The notes beneath the pieces were generated by a model. That model was not told the origin of the DNA. It ran no database searches and saw only the letters and a program-made list of their open reading frames with translations. The position numbers and the translations under genes are program-made. A stretch of 64,000 nt of DNA from Peteryoungia wuzhouensis (GTDB lineage Bacteria > Pseudomonadota > Alphaproteobacteria > Rhizobiales > Rhizobiaceae): contig NZ_QJRY01000008.1 of assembly GCF_003205195.1 (NCBI RefSeq), forward strand, positions 1-64,000. Reading direction: 5' to 3'. How positions within the stretch are numbered: position 1 is the first letter of the stretch; each line of letters begins with the position of its first letter. Shown piece after piece: positions 35,790 to 45,565 of this stretch.

Positions 35790-36077
35790 TTACTCGACGA
35801 CCTTCGGCACCTGGAAGAAATTGCGGTCGGTCGCCGGTGCATTGGCGACGATGGCATCAGCCTTGTTGCCATCGGTCACGACGTCGGCGCGCTTCTTCAT
35901 CGCCATGGGCGTCACCGAGGTCATCGGCTCGACGCCAGTGACGTCGACCTCGTCGAGCTGCTCGACGAAGCCGAGGATGCCGTTCAGTTCACCGGTCATG
36001 CGCTCGGCCTGTTCCTCGCTGACGGCGAGACGGGCAAGACGGGCAACGCGCTTGACGGTGGCGAGATCGACAGACAT
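35790..36077 (-). CDS. gatC: Aspartyl/glutamyl-tRNA(Asn/Gln) amidotransferase subunit C
   Basis: A 95-residue subunit that stabilises GatA and links it to Gat[18 protein letters not shown], the [16 protein letters not shown] helix and the VEPMTSV turn are typical; the [13 protein letters not shown]-terminus wraps around GatA in known structures. The ATG at 36077 has ggag seven bases upstream; the ATG two codons earlier is too close to that site. First gene of a gatC-gatA unit. Confidence 0.96.
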   Translation of the reverse strand: MSVDLATVKRVARLARLAVSEEQAERMTGELNGILGFVEQLDEVDVTGVEPMTSVTPMAMKKRADVVTDGNKADAIVANAPATDRNFFQVPKVVE

Positions 36078-36145
36078 GGGCATTCTCCGGATGGACTGTT
36101 TTCTTCGCTATAATGGCCGTCAAGCGCTGAAGCAACGGGGTTTCG

Positions 36146-36850
36146 TCAGACCTCGACCGCAGACCCCGGTCGCGGGGTGAGTACGCGGGTGCGTGTGCCG
36201 TCGAGACCGGCGACGAATTTCTCCGGCGTCTGGTCGATGATCGGGAAGGTGCCGTAGTGGCACGGGATCGCCGTCTTGAAGTCGAAATAGCGCTGGCAGG
36301 CGAGCGCGGCCACGGCTCCCCCCATCGTGAACCGGTCGCCGATCGGCACCAGGCCAATATCCGGCTGGTGCAGTTCCTTGATCAGCTGCATGTCGGAAAA
36401 GATGTCGGTGTCGCCCATGTGCAGGAGCGAGGCTTCATCGTCGAAATGCAGCATCAGGCCATTGGCATTGCCGAGCGCGTGGGAGACGCCGTCTTCGGTG
36501 ATCTGGGCCGAGGAATGCAGCGCGTTGGTGAAGGTGACGGAGAAGCCTTCGAAACCGATGGTGCCACCGGTATTGCCCATTTCGATCTTGTCGACGCCCT
36601 TGGAGCCCAGCCAGGCAGCGAGATCGGCATTGGCAAGAACGGTCGCGCCGGTCTCCTTGGCAAGCTGAACCGTATCGCCGACATGGTCGCCATGGCCATG
36701 GGTGAGCAGAATATGGGTCACACCCTTGGTCTGGTCCTTCAGGTCGAGACCGGCAAAGCTCGGGTTATACGAGAGGAAAGGATCGATCAGGATCGAAGCG
36801 GTGGCGCTGTCGAGGCGGAAGGCGGAATGGCCGAGCCAGGTGATCTTCAT
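36146..36850 (-). CDS. UPF0173 metal-dependent hydrolase (metallo-beta-lactamase fold)
   Basis: A 234-residue protein beginning [13 protein letters not shown], the UPF0173 signature. It has the metal motif [12 protein letters not shown] (HxHxDH) near residue 60, [14 protein letters not shown] and [18 protein letters not shown] further along. The start at 36850 is preceded by ggagagatacc. Members are uncharacterised hydrolases (YtkL-like). Divergent from the YjdM/PhnA-like gene. Confidence 0.92.
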   Translation of the reverse strand: MKITWLGHSAFRLDSATASILIDPFLSYNPSFAGLDLKDQTKGVTHILLTHGHGDHVGDTVQLAKETGATVLANADLAAWLGSKGVDKIEMGNTGGTIGFEGFSVTFTNALHSSAQITEDGVSHALGNANGLMLHFDDEASLLHMGDTDIFSDMQLIKELHQPDIGLVPIGDRFTMGGAVAALACQRYFDFKTAIPCHYGTFPIIDQTPEKFVAGLDGTRTRVLTPRPGSAVEV

Positions 36851-37002
36851 GGTATCTCTCCGGTTTGCTGTGTTGCGGGGCAATATATGGCAAATGCCAA
36901 GCCCGGCAACTGCTGGAAAACTGCGTCAGTTGCACACAGGACACCTGTGGTCTATGCGACCATGATGGCAGCCGTATTGCTGCAGTTCAGGAAGGACCGA
37001 CC

Positions 37003-37296
37003 ATGGCCGACGATGATTATGTATATGATGAGGCCACTGGCGAGTGGCTGTCTGCAGCCGAGGCTGCAGCAAAGAGCGCAAAGCCCGAAGCCCGCGACGC
37101 GTCCGGCAACGTTCTGGCAGACGGTGATTCCGTCGTGCTGGTGAAGGACCTGAAGGTCAAGGGCGCAGGGCAAACCCTGAAACAGGGCACCGTGATCCGT
37201 TCGATCCGCCTCACCGACAATCCGGAAGAAATCGACTGCCGGCACGACGCGATCAAGGGACTGGTGCTGCGCACCGAGTTCGTTCGCAAGCGCTGA
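37003..37296 (+). CDS. YjdM/PhnA-family protein without the N-terminal zinc ribbon
   Basis: A 97-residue protein. Its C-terminal ~65 residues (VRD/ARDASGNVLADGDSVVLVKDLKVKG, RSIRLTDNPEEIDCRHDAIKGLVLRTEFVRKR) match YjdM, formerly PhnA, of E. coli. The CPKC...CPEC zinc ribbon of the enteric protein is replaced by an acidic segment (DDDYVYDEATGEWLSAAEAA). The ATG at 37003 follows a ggaagga site, supporting this short form. Despite its old name, YjdM has no proven role in phosphonate use; function unknown. Confidence 0.82.
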   Translation: MADDDYVYDEATGEWLSAAEAAAKSAKPEARDASGNVLADGDSVVLVKDLKVKGAGQTLKQGTVIRSIRLTDNPEEIDCRHDAIKGLVLRTEFVRKR

Positions 37297-37317
37297 GGCA
37301 TTGGAGGGGTAAGAGAC

Positions 37318-37812
37318 GTGGCGACACTGACCGTCGAGGAACTGGCCGAACGGCTTCAGCCGAACCAGGCGATTGCCGGCCTCGATTTGGGCACGAAGAC
37401 GATCGGGCTTTCCGTATCGGATCTCGGGCGCCGCTTCTCGACCCCTCGCCCGGTGCTGAAACGGATCAAGTTCACGCAGGATGCCGAGCTGCTTCTGGCC
37501 TTTGCCACCAAGGAGCGGATCGTTGCCTTCGTGATCGGGCTTCCGGTCAACATGGATGGCTCGTCCGGGCCGCGCGTCCAGGCGACGCGGGCTTTCGTCC
37601 GGGCCATGGCCGACAAGACCGATATTCCCTTCGTCTTCTGGGACGAGAGGCTGTCGACCGTTGCCGCCGAACGGGCACTTCTGGAAATGGATGTGTCGCG
37701 GGCAAAACGCAGCGAGCGCATCGATTCGGCTGCGGCCAGCTTCATCCTTCAGGGCGCGCTGGACAGGCTTTCCGGGCTGGCGCGGGTTTCCGCCACGTCC
37801 GATGACGCCTGA
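37318..37812 (+). CDS. ruvX: Putative pre-16S rRNA nuclease / Holliday-junction resolvase RuvX (YqgF)
   Basis: A 164-residue RNase H-fold protein. [17 protein letters not shown] carries the first catalytic Asp (residue 23), [22 protein letters not shown] is the middle motif, and [19 protein letters not shown] with [15 protein letters not shown] completes the active site. In E. coli YqgF finishes the 5' end of 16S rRNA. GTG start at 37318 behind ggagggg. Its last 64 bases overlap the convergent DUF6105 gene. Confidence 0.93.
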   Translation: MATLTVEELAERLQPNQAIAGLDLGTKTIGLSVSDLGRRFSTPRPVLKRIKFTQDAELLLAFATKERIVAFVIGLPVNMDGSSGPRVQATRAFVRAMADKTDIPFVFWDERLSTVAAERALLEMDVSRAKRSERIDSAAASFILQGALDRLSGLARVSATSDDA

Positions 37813-38081
37813 CGCGCGCGCCACCAGGCCTTGATCGCCTTGCGGCGGCGGAAGGCCATGAAAGCGAAAAGAACCAGGCTATCGACGACCACCGCGCGCA
37901 TGACGAGCGGCGGAATGGTTTCGGGCGGAAGGCCGAGCACATTGCCATAGATCTGGAACACCAGATCATGGGCCTGGCGGGTGAGCATGAAGATGCCGAA
38001 GCTCATGTCGTAATAGGACAGGCTGTACCAGGCGCCGAGAAGCGCAATGGGCGTGGCCCACAAGAGCAGAAATGTCTTCAT
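37749..38081 (-). CDS. DUF6105-type small membrane protein
   Basis: A 110-residue protein: an N-terminal membrane helix ([22 protein letters not shown]), an amphipathic middle, a second helix ([17 protein letters not shown]) and a basic/polar tail. This matches a small rhizobial family annotated DUF6105, as I recall. Its 3' end runs antisense to ruvX for 64 bases, and its start overlaps the end of the next upstream small gene by 4 bases. Function unknown. Confidence 0.7.
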   Translation of the reverse strand: MKTFLLLWATPIALLGAWYSLSYYDMSFGIFMLTRQAHDLVFQIYGNVLGLPPETIPPLVMRAVVVDSLVLFAFMAFRRRKAIKAWWRARQASSDVAETRASPESLSSAP

Positions 38082-38224
38082 GCCGTCTCTGCCTTTCGCA
38101 TCAGCAGCGAATCATTCGCTACCGGCCAGTGGTCCACCAGCCATCTCAGTCCAGCCATCGTGGTCAACACGAGGGCCGGCACGGCGATATCGAGCGCCAG
38201 CCCCGCAAAGAAGACCATCATCAT
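38078..38224 (-). CDS. Small membrane protein (48 residues) coupled to DUF6105
   Basis: A short frame starting at one of three tandem ATG codons (38224, 38221, 38218) behind ggtgat. The product is mostly hydrophobic (VFFAGLALDIAVPALVLTTMAGLRWLVDHWPV) and stops inside the start of the DUF6105 gene (ATGA overlap), which supports real coupled translation. I do not recognise it. The upstream part of the open frame lacks membrane features. Confidence 0.5.
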   Translation of the reverse strand: MMMVFFAGLALDIAVPALVLTTMAGLRWLVDHWPVANDSLLMRKAETA

Positions 38225-38472
38225 GATGGTTATCACCGGCCTTGCCGGAGCCACGACTCGCACTGCTTACGCCTTTCAACACCTGTCCCAGGGAAAAGTT
38301 GTCCTGTTCGCGCGCCGGGCGCAACGTAAACCCTTTGTTAAGGTTAACGACGGCTGGGGATAAGCCAGATCAAGCATTTACGGCGACAGCACGGTGAAGG
38401 CCGGTTTCTCGTTGCCTGACCGAGGCTTGGCCGTTAACGATCGATCCCTCGCCTCCTCCCGCCGGACCTCCC

Positions 38473-39408
38473 ATGCTGATCATCTTCGAAAGCATCCTGC
38501 CGATCTTCCTGCTCGTCGTGATCGGGGTTGGCTTGCGCCGTGCGCCTGTCATCCAGGAAAGTTTCTGGAGCGGGCTCGAGCAATTCGGCTACTACGTGCT
38601 GTTTCCTGCACTTCTCTTTCACACCATGGTGAAGATCGATTTCGCCGCCCTCGACGGTGGGCGTGTCAGCCTTGTTTCGCTGATTGCCGTCGGGATCATG
38701 ACCGGCGTTTCCTTGGCGCTCTGGCCGGTGCTGCGCAAAGCCGGCATGCCGGCTGCGTCCTACACGTCGGTCTTCCAGACGGCGACGCGGTGGAACGGCT
38801 TCATGGCGCTTGCGATCGGCGAGAAGCTCGCCGGCCATGAGGGGCTCGCCGTCATTGCGGTCATCATGGCGGCGATCATCATTCCGCTGAACCTGATCAA
38901 TGTCGGCGTCATGGTCTGGTTCTCCGGCCAGAGCCGCAGCTTCAAGGTGTTTGCATGGAGAATCCTGACCAACCCGATCATCCTCGGTTCGGGGTTGGGC
39001 GTTGTCCTGAACCTCGCAGGCATTCCCGTTTACGACCCGGTTCTGACGACGATCGGATTGCTCGCCGCCGCGTCCCTGCCGCTCGGATTGGTCAATGTCG
39101 GCGCCGGCCTCAGGATCGCAGATGCGCTGAGGCCGAGCGGCGCGGTGCTGTTGTCGGTTGCGCTGAAGCTGCTGCTCTTTCCGGTGGTGTCTGTGTCCAT
39201 AGCGCTTGCCGCCGGTTTGACCGGCCAGACGGTGGTGATGATCGCGCTTGGAGCCGCCGTACCGACAGCGATGAACGGTTATGTGCTGGCCCGGCAGATG
39301 GGTGGCGATGCCGAGCTCTATGCGGCAGCGGCCACCGTGCAGACGGTCGCCGCCTTCTTCACCATTCCGGTCGTGCTTTACGTCGTCGCTCAGCTCGCCG
39401 GCGGATAA
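38473..39408 (+). CDS. AEC-family (auxin efflux carrier-type) transporter
   Basis: A 311-residue inner-membrane permease with about ten hydrophobic segments. It opens MLIIFESILPIFLLVVIGVGLRR, the usual AEC start, and has the paired five-helix repeat (LNLINVGVMVWFSG; NPIILGSGLGVVLNLAGIPVYDPV; LPLGLVNVGAGL). Bacterial members export or import dicarboxylates such as malate or malonate. The substrate is unknown. The last 19 bases overlap the convergent acyl-CoA dehydrogenase gene. Confidence 0.88.
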   Translation: MLIIFESILPIFLLVVIGVGLRRAPVIQESFWSGLEQFGYYVLFPALLFHTMVKIDFAALDGGRVSLVSLIAVGIMTGVSLALWPVLRKAGMPAASYTSVFQTATRWNGFMALAIGEKLAGHEGLAVIAVIMAAIIIPLNLINVGVMVWFSGQSRSFKVFAWRILTNPIILGSGLGVVLNLAGIPVYDPVLTTIGLLAAASLPLGLVNVGAGLRIADALRPSGAVLLSVALKLLLFPVVSVSIALAAGLTGQTVVMIALGAAVPTAMNGYVLARQMGGDAELYAAAATVQTVAAFFTIPVVLYVVAQLAGG

Positions 39409-41033
39409 AGCAGGTCGAGCACGTAACGCGAATCGAAGCGGGCATCGAGCACGCCATAGGTATGGCGCCAGCCGCCGGCGAGCCGCGATTCGAGGAAGGC
39501 ATCGGCGATCTTGCCGGCGCCCAAGCGATAGAGTTCGGCGGCACCGGCGGCGAGCGCCAGTTGCTCGATCAAGAGGCGCCCTGCCCCTTCGTCGCGGTCG
39601 GCGAGAGCGGTCGCTGCGCGCAGGACTTCGACCGTCTTCTTGCCCGACGGCCCGAGATCACGCTCCAGACCGGCAAACAGGGTTTCGAACAGGTCCTTGC
39701 CACGGCTCAGCACTCTGAGCACATCGAGCGCCATGACATTGCCGGAGCCTTCCCAGATCGCATTGACCGGGGCTTCACGGTAGTGACGGGCAATCGGGCG
39801 CTCCTCGACATAGCCGCTGCCGCCGATGCATTCCATCGCCTCGTAGATCAAGCCAGGCGCGATCTTGCATATCCAGTATTTCGCAACCGGCGTCATGACG
39901 CGGGCGTAAGCGGCATCGACAGGGTTTTCGCGCGCCTTGTCGAAACTGTCGGCCAGGCGGAAGGCAAGTGCGGTCGCGGCAGCCACGTCGAGTGCCATGT
40001 CGGCCAGCACGCGGGTCATCAGCGGCTGGTCGATCAGGTTCTTGCCGAAGACGGCACGGCCACGCACGTGGTGGACGGCTTCTGCCATCGAGGCGCGCAT
40101 CATGGCGGCCGAAGACAGCGCACAGTCGAGGCGCGTCAGCGTCACCATGTCGAGAATGGTGCGAACGCCATCTCCGGGCGAGCCGAGCAGGAAGCCGAAG
40201 GTCTCGGAGAATTCGACCTCGGACGAGGCATTCGAGCGGTTGCCGACCTTGTCCTTCAGACGCTGGAACTCGAGACCATTGGCGGAGCCGTCTTCCAGCA
40301 GGCGGGGCACGAGGAAACAGCCCATGCCGTCCTTGGTCTGGGCGAGCATGACGAAGGCGTCGCTCATCGGAGCGGACATGAACCACTTGTGGCCGGAGAG
40401 GCGGTAGATGCCCTCGCCCACCCGCTCGCCGGTCGTGGTGTTGGCGCGCACATCGGTGCCGCCCTGCTTTTCCGTCATGCCCATGCCGATGGTGACGGCG
40501 GTCTTCTGCATCGGAGGCTTGTTGCCGCTGTCGTATTTGCGCGACAGGATCTTTGGGGTCCATTCCTTCTGGACGGCCGGCGAGGCAACCAAAGCGGCGA
40601 CCGAGGCGCTGGTCATGGTGAGCGGGCAGAGATGCCCTGATTCCAGCTGGGCTGTCAGGAAGAACCTTATAGCGCGCGCCTTGTGTTCATGGCCTCTTGC
40701 CTCGGACTGATCCTCCCAGACGGAGGAATGCAGGCCCGACGCCATGGAGCGGCGCATCAGCGCATGCCAGGCCGGATGGAACTCGACGACGTCCAACCGT
40801 TCGCCGCGCACGCCATGGGTGCGCAGTTGCGGTGGGCTGGCATTGGCCATGCGGGCCAGTTCCTGGGCTTCCGGCGAGGTCACATATTTGCCGATGACGT
40901 CGTATTCCTCGCGCAGCGGGCGCGACAGGGAGGAGGAGAGATCGACGAGAAGTGGATCGGCGCGATAGGCATTGATGCCGGACCAAGGCTTGGGCTGGTT
41001 CAGGGCGGCGAGTTTTTCTTCAGTCCGGTTCAT
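39390..41033 (-). CDS. AidB-like acyl-CoA dehydrogenase family protein
   Basis: A 547-residue flavoprotein. NQPKPWSGINAYRADPLLVDL at the N-terminus and the length are those of AidB rather than of ordinary ~390-residue acyl-CoA dehydrogenases. The flavin/substrate region GMGMTEKQGGTDVRANTT, LSGHKWFMSAPMSDAFVMLAQT and ALSSAAMMRASMAEAVHHVRGRAVFGK are present. ECIGGSGYVEERPIARHYREAPVNAIWEGSGNVMALDVLR holds the AidB-type C-terminal motif. E. coli AidB belongs to the adaptive response to alkylation and binds DNA. Whether this copy is an Ada-regulated protector or an isovaleryl-type enzyme is undecided. Confidence 0.87.
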   Translation of the reverse strand: MNRTEEKLAALNQPKPWSGINAYRADPLLVDLSSSLSRPLREEYDVIGKYVTSPEAQELARMANASPPQLRTHGVRGERLDVVEFHPAWHALMRRSMASGLHSSVWEDQSEARGHEHKARAIRFFLTAQLESGHLCPLTMTSASVAALVASPAVQKEWTPKILSRKYDSGNKPPMQKTAVTIGMGMTEKQGGTDVRANTTTGERVGEGIYRLSGHKWFMSAPMSDAFVMLAQTKDGMGCFLVPRLLEDGSANGLEFQRLKDKVGNRSNASSEVEFSETFGFLLGSPGDGVRTILDMVTLTRLDCALSSAAMMRASMAEAVHHVRGRAVFGKNLIDQPLMTRVLADMALDVAAATALAFRLADSFDKARENPVDAAYARVMTPVAKYWICKIAPGLIYEAMECIGGSGYVEERPIARHYREAPVNAIWEGSGNVMALDVLRVLSRGKDLFETLFAGLERDLGPSGKKTVEVLRAATALADRDEGAGRLLIEQLALAAGAAELYRLGAGKIADAFLESRLAGGWRHTYGVLDARFDSRYVLDLLYPPAS

Positions 41034-41200
41034 TCAACAAAAGCCGATCTCGTAATCAGCGCCCGCTTGTCTTTGAGCGGTTCGCCTCGAATTTCCATAG
41101 AGCACGCCGGTCCAACGCATGCGGCTGCATCCGGGCCCCTGCATAGCCGCAGTCGGCTCCTATTACATGGGGACCGCGCCGCAATCCACATAGCATATGC

Positions 41201-41229
41201 TTGCTCCCCTGCATGGCAATCATTATAGA
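41201..41229 (+). promoter_or_regulatory. Probable sigma-70 promoter of pyrB
   Basis: TTGCTC (41201-41206), a 17-base spacer, then TATAGA (41224-41229). The predicted start lies about 22 bases before the pyrB ATG, leaving no room for a classical attenuator. Pattern-based. Confidence 0.5.
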
Positions 41230-41257
41230 CCGCGTGACATCTCAGGAGGACGTCTCC

Positions 41258-42214
41258 ATGGTCTTCTTTCCCCATCGCCATCTCATCGGCATCAAGGGCC
41301 TTACCGAACAGGACATCACGTTCCTGCTCGACAAGGCGGACGAAGCCGTCAAAATCAGCCGCCAGCGGGAGAAGAAAACTTCCACGCTGCGCGGTCTCAC
41401 CCAGATCAACCTGTTCTTCGAAGCCTCGACGCGGACGCAATCCTCGTTCGAGCTTGCGGGCAAACGCCTTGGCGCCGACGTGATGAACATGTCGGTCGGC
41501 AATTCGTCGGTGAAGAAGGGCGAAACGCTGATCGATACGGCGATGACGCTGAATGCCATGCGGCCGGATGTGCTGGTGGTTCGCCACTCCTCGGCGGGTG
41601 CTGCAGCTCTCCTCGCGCAAAAAGTCGCGTGCTCGGTGGTCAATGCCGGCGATGGTCAGCATGAACATCCGACCCAGGCGCTGCTCGATGCGCTGACGAT
41701 CCGCCGCGCACGGGGCAAGCTGTCCCGCATCATCGTCGCCATCTGCGGCGACGTGCTGCATTCGCGTGTCGCGCGCTCCAACATCCTGCTGCTCAATGCC
41801 ATGGGCGCCCGTGTGCGGGTCGTCGCCCCGGCTACCCTCCTGCCCGCCGGCATTGCCGACATGGGCTGCGAGGTCTTTCATGACATGAAGGAAGGGCTGA
41901 AGGGCGCCGACGTCGTCATGATGTTGCGCCTGCAGCGCGAGCGCATGTCCGGCTCCTTCGTGCCTTCGGTGCGTGAATACTTCCACTTCTACGGGCTCGA
42001 CGCCGAAAAGCTGAAGGCTGCGAAGGAGGATGCACTCGTGATGCATCCCGGCCCGATGAACCGGGGCGTCGAGATCGCGTCTGAAGTGGCCGATGGTCCG
42101 CAGAGCGTGATCGAGAGCCAGGTTGAGATGGGCGTTGCCGTGCGCATGGCTGTGATGGAAACGCTGCTTGTCTCGCAGAACCAGGGGCCGCGTTCGGAAG
42201 GATTTGGCGCATGA
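41258..42214 (+). CDS. pyrB: Aspartate carbamoyltransferase catalytic subunit
   Basis: It makes N-carbamoyl-L-aspartate in pyrimidine synthesis. The ATG at 41258 follows caggagga; the upstream in-frame ATG codons lie in the promoter. The 318-residue enzyme has the carbamoyl-phosphate loop [57 protein letters not shown] and [12 protein letters not shown]. No pyrI is seen. The stop overlaps the next gene (ATGA), which encodes a dihydroorotase-like protein, as in the ATCase-pseudo-DHOase complexes of Pseudomonas and relatives. Confidence 0.96.
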   Translation: MVFFPHRHLIGIKGLTEQDITFLLDKADEAVKISRQREKKTSTLRGLTQINLFFEASTRTQSSFELAGKRLGADVMNMSVGNSSVKKGETLIDTAMTLNAMRPDVLVVRHSSAGAAALLAQKVACSVVNAGDGQHEHPTQALLDALTIRRARGKLSRIIVAICGDVLHSRVARSNILLLNAMGARVRVVAPATLLPAGIADMGCEVFHDMKEGLKGADVVMMLRLQRERMSGSFVPSVREYFHFYGLDAEKLKAAKEDALVMHPGPMNRGVEIASEVADGPQSVIESQVEMGVAVRMAVMETLLVSQNQGPRSEGFGA

Positions 42215-43503
42215 TGAAACCGCTTGTCCTCAAGAATGCCCGCATCGTCGACCCGTCGCGCAACCTCGACGAGGTTGGCGCCATCATCGTTGGCCGCGAC
42301 GGGTTGATCCTGGCGGCCGGAGCCGATGCGCAGAATCAGGGCGCGCCCGAGGGTGCCGAGATCCGCGATGCACAAGGTCTCGTCGCCGTGCCGGGCCTCG
42401 TCGATGCCCGCGTCTTTGTCGGAGAGCCGGGGTCCGAGCATCGCGAGACGATCGCATCGGCCAGCCGTGCGGCAGCGGCCGGGGGCATCACCTCCTTCAT
42501 CATGATGCCGGAAACCGATCCCGTTATCGACGACATCGCACTGGTCGAATTCGTCAAGAAGACCGCCCGCGATACGGCCAGCGTCCATGTCTATCCGGCA
42601 GCGGCGCTGACCAAGGGCATGACCAGCGGTGAAATGACCGAGATGGGGCTTTTGCAGCTTGCCGGTGCCGTTGCCTTCACCAATGGTCGGTACGGACTGA
42701 ACGACACACAGGTGCTGCGGCGCGCGATGACCTATGCGCGCGAATTCGACGCCGTGATCGCGCTCGAAACCCGGGAAAAATATCTCGCGGCCAATGGCGT
42801 GATGAACGAGGGGCTGCTCGCCAGCTGGCTCGGGCTCGGCGGCATCCCGCGCGAAACCGAGATCATTCCGCTGGAGCGGGATCTGCGCATCGCCGGCCTC
42901 ACCCGCGCCAAGTATCATGCATCGCAGATCTCCGTGCCGGAATCAGTCGAAGCGATCGAGGTTGCCCGCAAGCGCGGCGCCAAGGTGACCTGTGGCATCT
43001 CGATCAATCACTTAAGCCTCAACGAAAACGACATCGGCGAATACCGGACCTTCTTCAAGCTCTATCCGCCGCTGCGCTCCGAAGACGACCGGATGGCCAT
43101 GGTCGAGGCTTTGGCCAAGGGGCAGATCGACATCATCGTCTCCTCGCATGATCCGCAGGATGTCGACACCAAGCGCCTGCCCTTCGGTGAGGCGGCCGAT
43201 GGCGCGATCGGGCTCGAGACCATGCTGTCGGCAGCGCTTCGGCTGCATCATGCCGGCCACGTCTCCCTGATGCGGCTGATCGATGCCATGTCGACGCGGC
43301 CTGCGCACATTTTCGGCCTGCCCGGCGGTACGCTGAAGCCGGGTGCGCCGGGAGACATTGCGCTCATCGATCTGGACGAGCCGTGGCTCGTCTCGCGCGA
43401 CAGCCTGCTCGCCCGCTCGAAGAACACGCCGTTCGAAGACGCGCGTTTCTCGGGCCGGGCCGTTGCGACCTATGTCGCCGGCCAGTGCGTGCATACGCTC
43501 TAG
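42211..43503 (+). CDS. Dihydroorotase-like protein lacking the metal-binding HxH motif (PyrC'/PyrX type)
   Basis: A 430-residue amidohydrolase-fold protein of the class I dihydroorotase family, overlapping pyrB by 4 bases. In active enzymes the first strand reads DxHxHxREPG. Here it is [10 protein letters not shown] (residues 65-74), so both zinc-binding histidines are gone. The later HAED-type site is ALETRE, and the last metal segment is [15 protein letters not shown], only partly kept. By analogy with inactive PyrC' in Pseudomonas, it probably serves as a structural partner of PyrB, with an active dihydroorotase elsewhere in the genome. Automatic annotation would call it pyrC. Remaining activity cannot be excluded without an assay. 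Confidence 0.85.
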   Translation: MMKPLVLKNARIVDPSRNLDEVGAIIVGRDGLILAAGADAQNQGAPEGAEIRDAQGLVAVPGLVDARVFVGEPGSEHRETIASASRAAAAGGITSFIMMPETDPVIDDIALVEFVKKTARDTASVHVYPAAALTKGMTSGEMTEMGLLQLAGAVAFTNGRYGLNDTQVLRRAMTYAREFDAVIALETREKYLAANGVMNEGLLASWLGLGGIPRETEIIPLERDLRIAGLTRAKYHASQISVPESVEAIEVARKRGAKVTCGISINHLSLNENDIGEYRTFFKLYPPLRSEDDRMAMVEALAKGQIDIIVSSHDPQDVDTKRLPFGEAADGAIGLETMLSAALRLHHAGHVSLMRLIDAMSTRPAHIFGLPGGTLKPGAPGDIALIDLDEPWLVSRDSLLARSKNTPFEDARFSGRAVATYVAGQCVHTL

Positions 43504-43525
43504 GAAACAAGGACAGGGGGATACC

Positions 43526-44137
43526 ATGATCGACTTTTCCGCCCTCGGCTGGGGCAATCTCGCCATCGTTCTGGCCTTTGGCTACCTGCTGGGCTCCATC
43601 CCCTTCGGTCTTGTGCTGACCAAGATGGCCGGCCTTGGCGACCTGCGCTCGATCGGCTCGGGCAATATCGGTGCGACCAATGTGCTGCGCACCGGCAACA
43701 AGAAGCTGGCGGCCGCCACACTGCTTCTCGATGCTCTCAAGGCCACGGCCGCCGCGCTCATTGCGCATGCGGTCTTCGGGCACAATGCCGGGCTCTTTGC
43801 CGGTTTCGCCGCCTTCATCGGCCACCTCTTCCCCATCTGGCTCGGCTTCAAGGGCGGCAAGGGCGTTGCGACCTATATCGGTACGCTGCTCGGTGTCGCG
43901 CCGTGGATGGTGCTGGTCTTTGCGGTCGCCTGGCTCTCGGTCGCCTTCATCACACGCTACTCTTCGTTGTCGGCACTCGTCGCCACACTTGTCATTCCGG
44001 TTGTATTGTGGATACTCGGGGTTGAAGAGGCTGCCCTCGTCACCGCCATCATGACTGTCATCACGTATTGGCGCCACAAGGCGAATATCGAGCGTCTGAT
44101 CGCAGGTACCGAGGGCAAGATCGGCCAGAAGGGCTAG
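43526..44137 (+). CDS. plsY: Acyl-phosphate:glycerol-3-phosphate acyltransferase
   Basis: PlsY puts the first acyl chain on glycerol-3-phosphate in the inner membrane, using acyl-phosphate made by PlsX. The 203-residue protein has five membrane segments and the three cytoplasmic motifs: [35 protein letters not shown] and the C-terminal [10 protein letters not shown]. The ATG at 43526 follows aggggg. It probably continues the pyrB-pyrX transcript (22-base gap) and leads into dprA. Confidence 0.96.
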   Translation: MIDFSALGWGNLAIVLAFGYLLGSIPFGLVLTKMAGLGDLRSIGSGNIGATNVLRTGNKKLAAATLLLDALKATAAALIAHAVFGHNAGLFAGFAAFIGHLFPIWLGFKGGKGVATYIGTLLGVAPWMVLVFAVAWLSVAFITRYSSLSALVATLVIPVVLWILGVEEAALVTAIMTVITYWRHKANIERLIAGTEGKIGQKG

Positions 44138-44146
44138 AGGAGAGCC

Positions 44147-45298
44147 ATGGGTTCAGTCGGCGCAGGACGAAAAGGAATTGCGCTGACGGACCGACAAAGG
44201 ATCGCCTGGCTGCGGCTGATCCGCAGCGACAATGTCGGCCCTGCCACCTTCCGGGATCTGATCAACCATTTCGGCACGGCAGAAGCCGCCCTCGCCGCCC
44301 TGCCGGAACTGTCACGGCGGGGTGGATCCGCCCGCGCGATCCGCATCGCCACCGTCGAGGATGCCGAGCGCGAGATCGATATCGCCCGGCGCTTCGGAGC
44401 CCAGTTCATCGGCGTCGGCGAGCCGGATTATCCGCCGGCCCTGCGCCAGATCGACGGCGCCCCTCCCCTTCTTGCTGCCAAGGGTGATCTTGCTGCCGCC
44501 AGCCTGCCCGCCGTCGGTATTGTCGGCTCACGCAATGCCTCGATCAGCGGCGCCAAGTTTGCCGCCATGATGGCACGTGAAATCGGCAATGCCGGCTATG
44601 GCATTGTCTCCGGGCTTGCGCGCGGCATTGATGCCGCCGCCCATCGTGCAAGCCTTGAGACCGGCACGATTGCTGCCATGGCTGGCGGACTCGATCAGCC
44701 TTATCCGCCCGAGAATATCGACCTGCTGCGCGCCATCTGCGACGGGCGTGGCCTCGCGGTTTCCGAAATGCCGTTCGGCTGGGAGCCGCGGGCACGGGAT
44801 TTTCCCCGCCGCAACCGGCTGATCGCCGGCATCGCGCTTGGCGTGGTTGTCATTGAAGCTGCGGCACGCTCCGGCTCGCTGATCACCGCGCGGCTGGCCG
44901 GCGAGTTCGGCCGGTTGGTCTTTGCCGTCCCCGGATCGCCGCTCGATCCGCGCTGCGAGGGCACCAACGGGTTGCTGAAGGATGGGGCGACGGTGACGAC
45001 ACGGGCGCTCGACGTGCTGCAGGCCTTGGCACCGATTTCCGAGGTCGACCTGTTCAGCCAGCCGGAAGCTGAGGAACCGGGCGAAGACGGGCAGACACGC
45101 ATGCTGGCGCCGCCGCCCAACGATGACGAACGGCTGACCATCGTTCAGGCCCTAGGGCCGACGCCGGTGGAGATCGATGACATCATTCGCCATACCGGCT
45201 TTGCCGCATCGACCGTCTATCTCGTTCTGCTGGAACTGGATCTTGCCGGCCGGTTAGAACGGCATGCGGGGGGATTTGTGTCGCTCTCCATGGGATAA
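44147..45298 (+). CDS. dprA: DNA-processing protein DprA (Smf)
   Basis: DprA binds incoming single-stranded DNA and loads RecA during transformation; it is widespread also in bacteria not known to be competent. The 383-residue product has a helical N-terminus ([23 protein letters not shown]). The Rossmann-like core has [57 protein letters not shown] and GALITARLA-type ([15 protein letters not shown]) motifs. A C-terminal winged-helix domain ([30 protein letters not shown]) completes it. Preceded by plsY with a 9-base gap. Confidence 0.95.
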   Translation: MGSVGAGRKGIALTDRQRIAWLRLIRSDNVGPATFRDLINHFGTAEAALAALPELSRRGGSARAIRIATVEDAEREIDIARRFGAQFIGVGEPDYPPALRQIDGAPPLLAAKGDLAAASLPAVGIVGSRNASISGAKFAAMMAREIGNAGYGIVSGLARGIDAAAHRASLETGTIAAMAGGLDQPYPPENIDLLRAICDGRGLAVSEMPFGWEPRARDFPRRNRLIAGIALGVVVIEAAARSGSLITARLAGEFGRLVFAVPGSPLDPRCEGTNGLLKDGATVTTRALDVLQALAPISEVDLFSQPEAEEPGEDGQTRMLAPPPNDDERLTIVQALGPTPVEIDDIIRHTGFAASTVYLVLLELDLAGRLERHAGGFVSLSMG

Positions 45299-45487
45299 GG
45301 TGAGCGCGCGTCGGCCGGAATGCACGTCGCCGGCTTCGACATAGGCCATTTCGATCAGGTAGCAGAGCATGTCCGCACCCTCGTTTTCCGCAACTGCGCG
45401 CAACTCCCCCAGCATCTGGCGGATGTAGGCGATGTTCTCCATCGTGCGGTTACCGCGACCGTTCGTCTCGCCGTTTTCTCGTGCCAT
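45254..45487 (-). CDS. Small conserved-looking protein of unknown function
   Basis: About 77 residues from the ATG at 45487, or 62 from the ATG at 45442 ([14 protein letters not shown]). The core [39 protein letters not shown] is helical and matches my memory of a short protein common in Rhizobiaceae. Neither start has a strong ribosome site. The 3' end overlaps dprA by 45 bases on the opposite strand. No function can be proposed. Confidence 0.58.
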   Translation of the reverse strand: MARENGETNGRGNRTMENIAYIRQMLGELRAVAENEGADMLCYLIEMAYVEAGDVHSGRRALTLSHGERHKSPRMPF

Positions 45488-45565
45488 CTTCAATGCCCGT
45501 CGCTGCGGAAGACCGCGTTTCCCGGCCTCACAGTTTCTTCGTAAAATACGATACATCATTTATTA

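Noticed and set aside
36865..37002. In-frame upstream extension of the YjdM-like gene containing CxxC pairs ([12 protein letters not shown]), as if a hidden zinc ribbon
   Set aside because: The spacing and sequence do not resemble the CPKC...CPEC ribbon. The stretch overlaps the promoter region of the divergent UPF0173 gene, and the ATG at 37003 has a good ribosome site.
38330..38350. ttaaggttaac before the AEC transporter as a CtrA site
   Set aside because: The spacing does not fit TTAA-N7-TTAA.
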